From: PUND01 sp046538345
GTDB taxonomy: Bacteria > Planctomycetota > Phycisphaerae > SM23-33
Reading direction: 5' to 3'
NCBI GenBank assembly: GCA_046538345.1
Contig: JBKHJB010000112.1
Span: 1-7,521, forward strand
DNA length: 7,521 nucleotides
Part shown: positions 4,788-7,521 of the stretch, in pieces
Numbering within the stretch: the first letter of the stretch is position 1
How the letters are laid out: each line of letters starts with the position of its first letter
Notes under the pieces: model-generated
Database searches by the model: none
Seen by the model: only the letters and a program-made list of their open reading frames with translations
Told to the model about the DNA's origin: nothing
Made by a program: the position numbers and the translations under genes

Positions 4788-7328
4788 GTGAATCGAAACG
4801 GCCTGTTTATCCGGTGGGCGTTCATAGTAGCCGTTTTGCTTTCTTTTACTTCCGTTGCCTGGGCGCAGAACGCGTCCACCGCAGAGGTTGACGGTGGCTT
4901 TTCGGAAAGTTTCGAAGCGGGCAAGCTCTGGCGGGACGGGGTCGCACGCGCTAAAGCGGGGGACTTTTCCACCGCCCTGGAGAAGATCCGAGCGGCCGCC
5001 GAGAAGGACCCCGACGACGAGTACATCGCCGCCGGCAAGGAGTGTCTAGACGAATACCTCTCCCGCCGTGAGCGGTTTGAAAGCCAGCGCAGGCGCGAAT
5101 ACTCCGACGCCGTGCGCCGCGTACGCAGGGGTATTCTCGCCCAGAAGTACCTGCCGAAGCTCGTCGCGGCCGATTTGCATGAACCGCTCTCGACAAAGGT
5201 CGAAGAGGACATCGTCGAGCGGCACAACTCTGTGGACGGCGCCTCGACGCTAAGCGAGCTGTCCGAGGAAGAGGCCGAGCTTCTACGAAGCGACGTCCTG
5301 GACGCCGCCGGGCATATGTCCCGGGGCCTGGAAGAAGCCGTTGCCCTTCTGGAGGGCGACAACAGCGAGTACGCCCAGCAGTTCCCCGAGGTGGTCGAAG
5401 ATGTGGACTACTACGTCCGTGTGTACCGCAACGGCTGGGAGGGCGTGCGCCTGGAAAGCGAACAGGACCGCGCCAAGGCGGCCGACGCGCTGGGCGAAGT
5501 GGAGGAAAAGCTTTCCGAGAACCTCTCCGAACTGGAGATAATGGTTGCCGAGAAGCCCTGGCGGCGGGCGCTTTCTCAGGGCATTCTGGCGCGCGAACTG
5601 CACCGCAGCGGCAACGGAGAACTGAGCGAGAAAGACTGGTACAACGAGCTTATCGCACTGGGGGAGAAGCACGCCGAGCAGGCGGTCGCCGACGCCGAGT
5701 GGTACGACGCGGCCGCCGCTTACAGCGGGCTGGAGGACCTCACCGGCGGAAACGGTCGCTACGAGCAGAAGGTCCGCCAGGCCCGCAGGCACGTTCGCGT
5801 GCTGGGGCTGTATGGGGAAGACGACCCCGACAGCGAGACTCGCCCGGCGAGGAATATGTCGTGGCGGGACCTTGCCGAGGGCGCCGACGCGAACATGGTC
5901 CGCGACGCCATTCAGCGGCTGGACCAGTACTACGTGGAAAAGGTGGAATACCGCGAACTGGCCAAGGGCGCGCTTCTGGCGATGGAGGTGCTCGCCAATA
6001 CTCCCCAGGCGGCCGAGAGCTTCGAGACTCTTGACGACGACAGCAAACGGAAAAAGTTCCTCAACGCCGTCAAGAGCATGAAAGAGAACATCGATCGTAA
6101 GCAGCAGGTCGGTTCACTGGACCTGTTGTTCATGCTGAATCACGTATTGCGGGAGTCCGAGCGCAGCGTAAAGCTGCCTGCGGAGGTTATCGCCGTGGAG
6201 TTCGCCGACGGCATGCTCAACGAGCTGGACAAGTTCAGCTCGATGATCTGGCCCCAGGATCTGGCGGACTTCGAGAAGCACACTCGAGGGCACTTCTTCG
6301 GCGTCGGCATCCAGATTACCAAGGAGATCGGCGAGCCGCTGGAGGTGGTAACGCCGCTGGCGGGTACGCCGGCGTATCGGGCGGGCATCAAGCCGGGCGA
6401 CGTAATCATCGCCGTTGACGGCCGCCGTACCGAGGACCTCGGCATCGACAAGCTCGTGCGGATGATTATGGGCGAAGAGGGCACCCGCGTGACGCTGAAA
6501 ATTGAGCGACCAGGACGGGTCAAGCCCTTCGATGTCACCGTAAAACGCGAGAAAATCACCATACGAACCGTCAAGGGCTGGCGGCGAGTGAACGACGAAA
6601 GCTGGCGCTACCAGGTCGGACAATCCGACGGTGTCGGCTACGTCCGATGCAGCCAGTTCAGCGAGCAGACTTCGGAAGAGCTTATCGAGGCGCTGGAACA
6701 GATAGACACAAGCGAGTTGGACGCGCTTGTGCTGGACCTGCGGTGGAACGCCGGCGGATTGCTCAGCTCGGCCGTGGAGGTCTCCGATGAGTTCCTCAAC
6801 GACCATCGCAGGATAGTCTCGACCAAAGGTCGTCAGGCGCGCTACGAGGAGCGGTCGGCGGGTCCTGACGGGCGCTACCTGAACAAGCCGCTGGTGGTGC
6901 TGGTGAACGACGCCAGCGCCTCGGCCGCCGAGATCGTAGCCGGCGCGCTTCAGGACTGGGATCGGGCGATTGTCGTCGGCGAGCGAACCTACGGTAAAGG
7001 CAGCGTACAGCACGTAATCCGCATACGTCCCGAGCGGGCCATGCTCAAGCTGACCACCGCCTACTACTACCTGCCGCACGGGCGATTGCTGCACCGCGCC
7101 AACGGTAAGGACGAGTGGGGCGTGGAGCCGGACATCGAGGTGCTCATGACACCCGAGCAGACCCGTCGCTGGCTGGAGCTGCGACGCGAGAGCGACCTCA
7201 TTCAGGACATCGAGCCGGAAGAACTGGGCCGCGAGCTTTCAAAGCAGTACGACGCCGACCTGCAGCTACAGACGGCTGTGGTCCTGCTGAAGCTCATGCG
7301 GCTGGACGAGCAGCGATCCGCGGCCTGA
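4788..7328 (+). CDS. Secreted S41-family (carboxyl-terminal processing) protease with PDZ domain and long helical N-terminus
   Basis: From the GTG start the product is 846 residues. GTG at 4788 is preferred because GGAG (4778-4781) is 6 nt upstream and because it yields a clean Sec signal peptide: NRNGLFIR, a hydrophobic core (10-24) and AWA before Gln27. In-frame ATGs at 4776 and 4683 would bury this signal behind extra residues. Mature domains in order are: a TPR-like helical pair (about 45-76) and further charged alpha-helical sequence to about 370; a cap-like helix (373-395, with YYVEKVEYRELAKGAL); the canonical cap helix ending LNELDKFSS (478-486); a PDZ domain (about 500-590, with FGVGIQI and AGIKPGDVIIAVDG); and the S41 catalytic core (about 610-790). 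The core shows LVLDLRWNAGG, then NDASASAAE with Ser712 as nucleophile and YGKGSVQ with Lys737, 25 residues on, the same spacing as Ser430/Lys455 in E. coli Prc. It should act in the periplasm or envelope. Length well exceeds the common 400-550 residues. Substrates are unknown. Confidence 0.93.
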   Translation: MNRNGLFIRWAFIVAVLLSFTSVAWAQNASTAEVDGGFSESFEAGKLWRDGVARAKAGDFSTALEKIRAAAEKDPDDEYIAAGKECLDEYLSRRERFESQRRREYSDAVRRVRRGILAQKYLPKLVAADLHEPLSTKVEEDIVERHNSVDGASTLSELSEEEAELLRSDVLDAAGHMSRGLEEAVALLEGDNSEYAQQFPEVVEDVDYYVRVYRNGWEGVRLESEQDRAKAADALGEVEEKLSENLSELEIMVAEKPWRRALSQGILARELHRSGNGELSEKDWYNELIALGEKHAEQAVADAEWYDAAAAYSGLEDLTGGNGRYEQKVRQARRHVRVLGLYGEDDPDSETRPARNMSWRDLAEGADANMVRDAIQRLDQYYVEKVEYRELAKGALLAMEVLANTPQAAESFETLDDDSKRKKFLNAVKSMKENIDRKQQVGSLDLLFMLNHVLRESERSVKLPAEVIAVEFADGMLNELDKFSSMIWPQDLADFEKHTRGHFFGVGIQITKEIGEPLEVVTPLAGTPAYRAGIKPGDVIIAVDGRRTEDLGIDKLVRMIMGEEGTRVTLKIERPGRVKPFDVTVKREKITIRTVKGWRRVNDESWRYQVGQSDGVGYVRCSQFSEQTSEELIEALEQIDTSELDALVLDLRWNAGGLLSSAVEVSDEFLNDHRRIVSTKGRQARYEERSAGPDGRYLNKPLVVLVNDASASAAEIVAGALQDWDRAIVVGERTYGKGSVQHVIRIRPERAMLKLTTAYYYLPHGRLLHRANGKDEWGVEPDIEVLMTPEQTRRWLELRRESDLIQDIEPEELGRELSKQYDADLQLQTAVVLLKLMRLDEQRSAA

Positions 7329-7356
7329 AACGTCACAGCGGAGGCAATTGCTGAGC

Positions 7357-7382
7357 AGCCCAGCCATTCGAATGGCTGGGCT
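7357..7382. terminator. Perfect 26-bp palindrome, probable bidirectional terminator
   Basis: Two 13-bp arms (AGCCCAGCCATTC and its exact complement) meet with no spacer, 28 nt after the S41 stop and between two convergent genes. The transcript from either strand would form a strong stem with a small loop. There is no T tract on either side, so intrinsic termination is not certain; a 3'-end stabilising hairpin or a protein-binding palindrome are alternatives. Confidence 0.6.
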
Positions 7383-7411
7383 TCGACGATAGCCGGCTTT
7401 GGACCGCGCAC

Positions 7412-7432
7412 AGGCAGAATGCCCGCCTGCCT
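7412..7432 (-). terminator. Weak hairpin after the minus-strand gene
   Basis: AGGCAG (7412-7417) and CTGCCT (7427-7432) can form a 6-bp stem over a 9-nt loop, 5 nt past the stop codon of the partial minus-strand gene. No U tract follows. It may be a minor 3' structure or chance. Confidence 0.3.
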
Positions 7433-7437
7433 CGAAC

Positions 7438-7521
7438 CTACGGTCCTTCCGCCTCCCTCAGCGCGCGGGCGAAGTCGGCGTTCTCGGGTTTCTTGAGCAA
7501 CTCCTGAAACTCCTGCTCGGA
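7438..7521 (-). CDS. C-terminal fragment of a gene cut by the window edge, unrecognised
   Basis: Read on the minus strand from the window end, an open frame gives SEQEFQELLKKPENADFARA (first 20 residues), then LREAEGP and a TAG stop at 7440-7438. The 27 codons show the same G/C-ending preference as neighbouring genes (only two end in A among the last ten), and the sequence looks like a charged amphipathic C-terminal helix. It is convergent with the protease gene, 109 nt apart. Too little is visible to name a family. Confidence 0.5.
   Translation of the reverse strand, partial: SEQEFQELLKKPENADFARALREAEGP

Noticed and set aside
6114..7094. Minus-strand open frame (326 codons) opposite the protease
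   Set aside because: Antisense shadow of the PDZ and S41 domains; composition not protein-like.
1..7521. CRISPR array, tRNA, rRNA, insertion sequence or attachment site
   Set aside because: No regularly spaced repeats, no transposase or integrase reading frame, and no cloverleaf or rRNA-like segment was seen.

Overview
The window is GC-rich bacterial DNA with tightly packed genes and strong G/C preference at third codon positions. A type I sulfatase, a ThuA-domain protein and a very large exported S41 protease together resemble the gene content of Planctomycetota/PVC-type bacteria (for example Phycisphaerae-like lineages). That placement is inference only, since there is no rRNA or other marker gene here.

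Layout. (1) Positions 1-1747, minus strand: a three-gene encapsulin (protein nanocompartment) operon. In transcription order it encodes a rubrerythrin-type diiron protein, a short encapsulated-ferritin-like protein (EncFtn type) with an acidic tail and a putative cargo-loading peptide, and the family 1 encapsulin shell. (2) Positions 1748-2015: a divergent intergenic region with a good extended -10 promoter for the encapsulin operon, a near-copy of that element, and a small palindrome. (3) Positions 2016-3577, plus strand: a type I sulfatase without a signal peptide, followed 5 nt later by a 68-residue protein with two membrane segments, probably translationally coupled. (4) Positions 3692-4420, minus strand: a ThuA-like protein, convergent with the sulfatase pair. 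(5) Positions 4421-4787: a 367-bp divergent intergenic region with a TATAAT box and a leader hairpin. (6) Positions 4788-7328, plus strand: an 846-residue secreted carboxyl-terminal-processing (S41) protease with a long helical N-terminal region, a PDZ domain and an intact Ser-Lys dyad. (7) Positions 7329-7521: a perfect 26-bp palindrome, then the C-terminal 27 codons of a minus-strand gene cut by the window edge.

The encapsulin operon is the most notable system. The shell would enclose the EncFtn-like ferroxidase, which carries a C-terminal tail ending in a VGS(L/M)-like motif, so that Fe(II) is oxidised and stored in the lumen. The rubrerythrin-like protein has no such tail and may act beside the shell, for example in peroxide reduction or iron handling. 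The other genes look like independent transcription units: sulfate-ester hydrolysis plus an unknown small membrane protein, a glutamine-amidotransferase-fold ThuA protein possibly linked to carbohydrate use, and envelope proteolysis.
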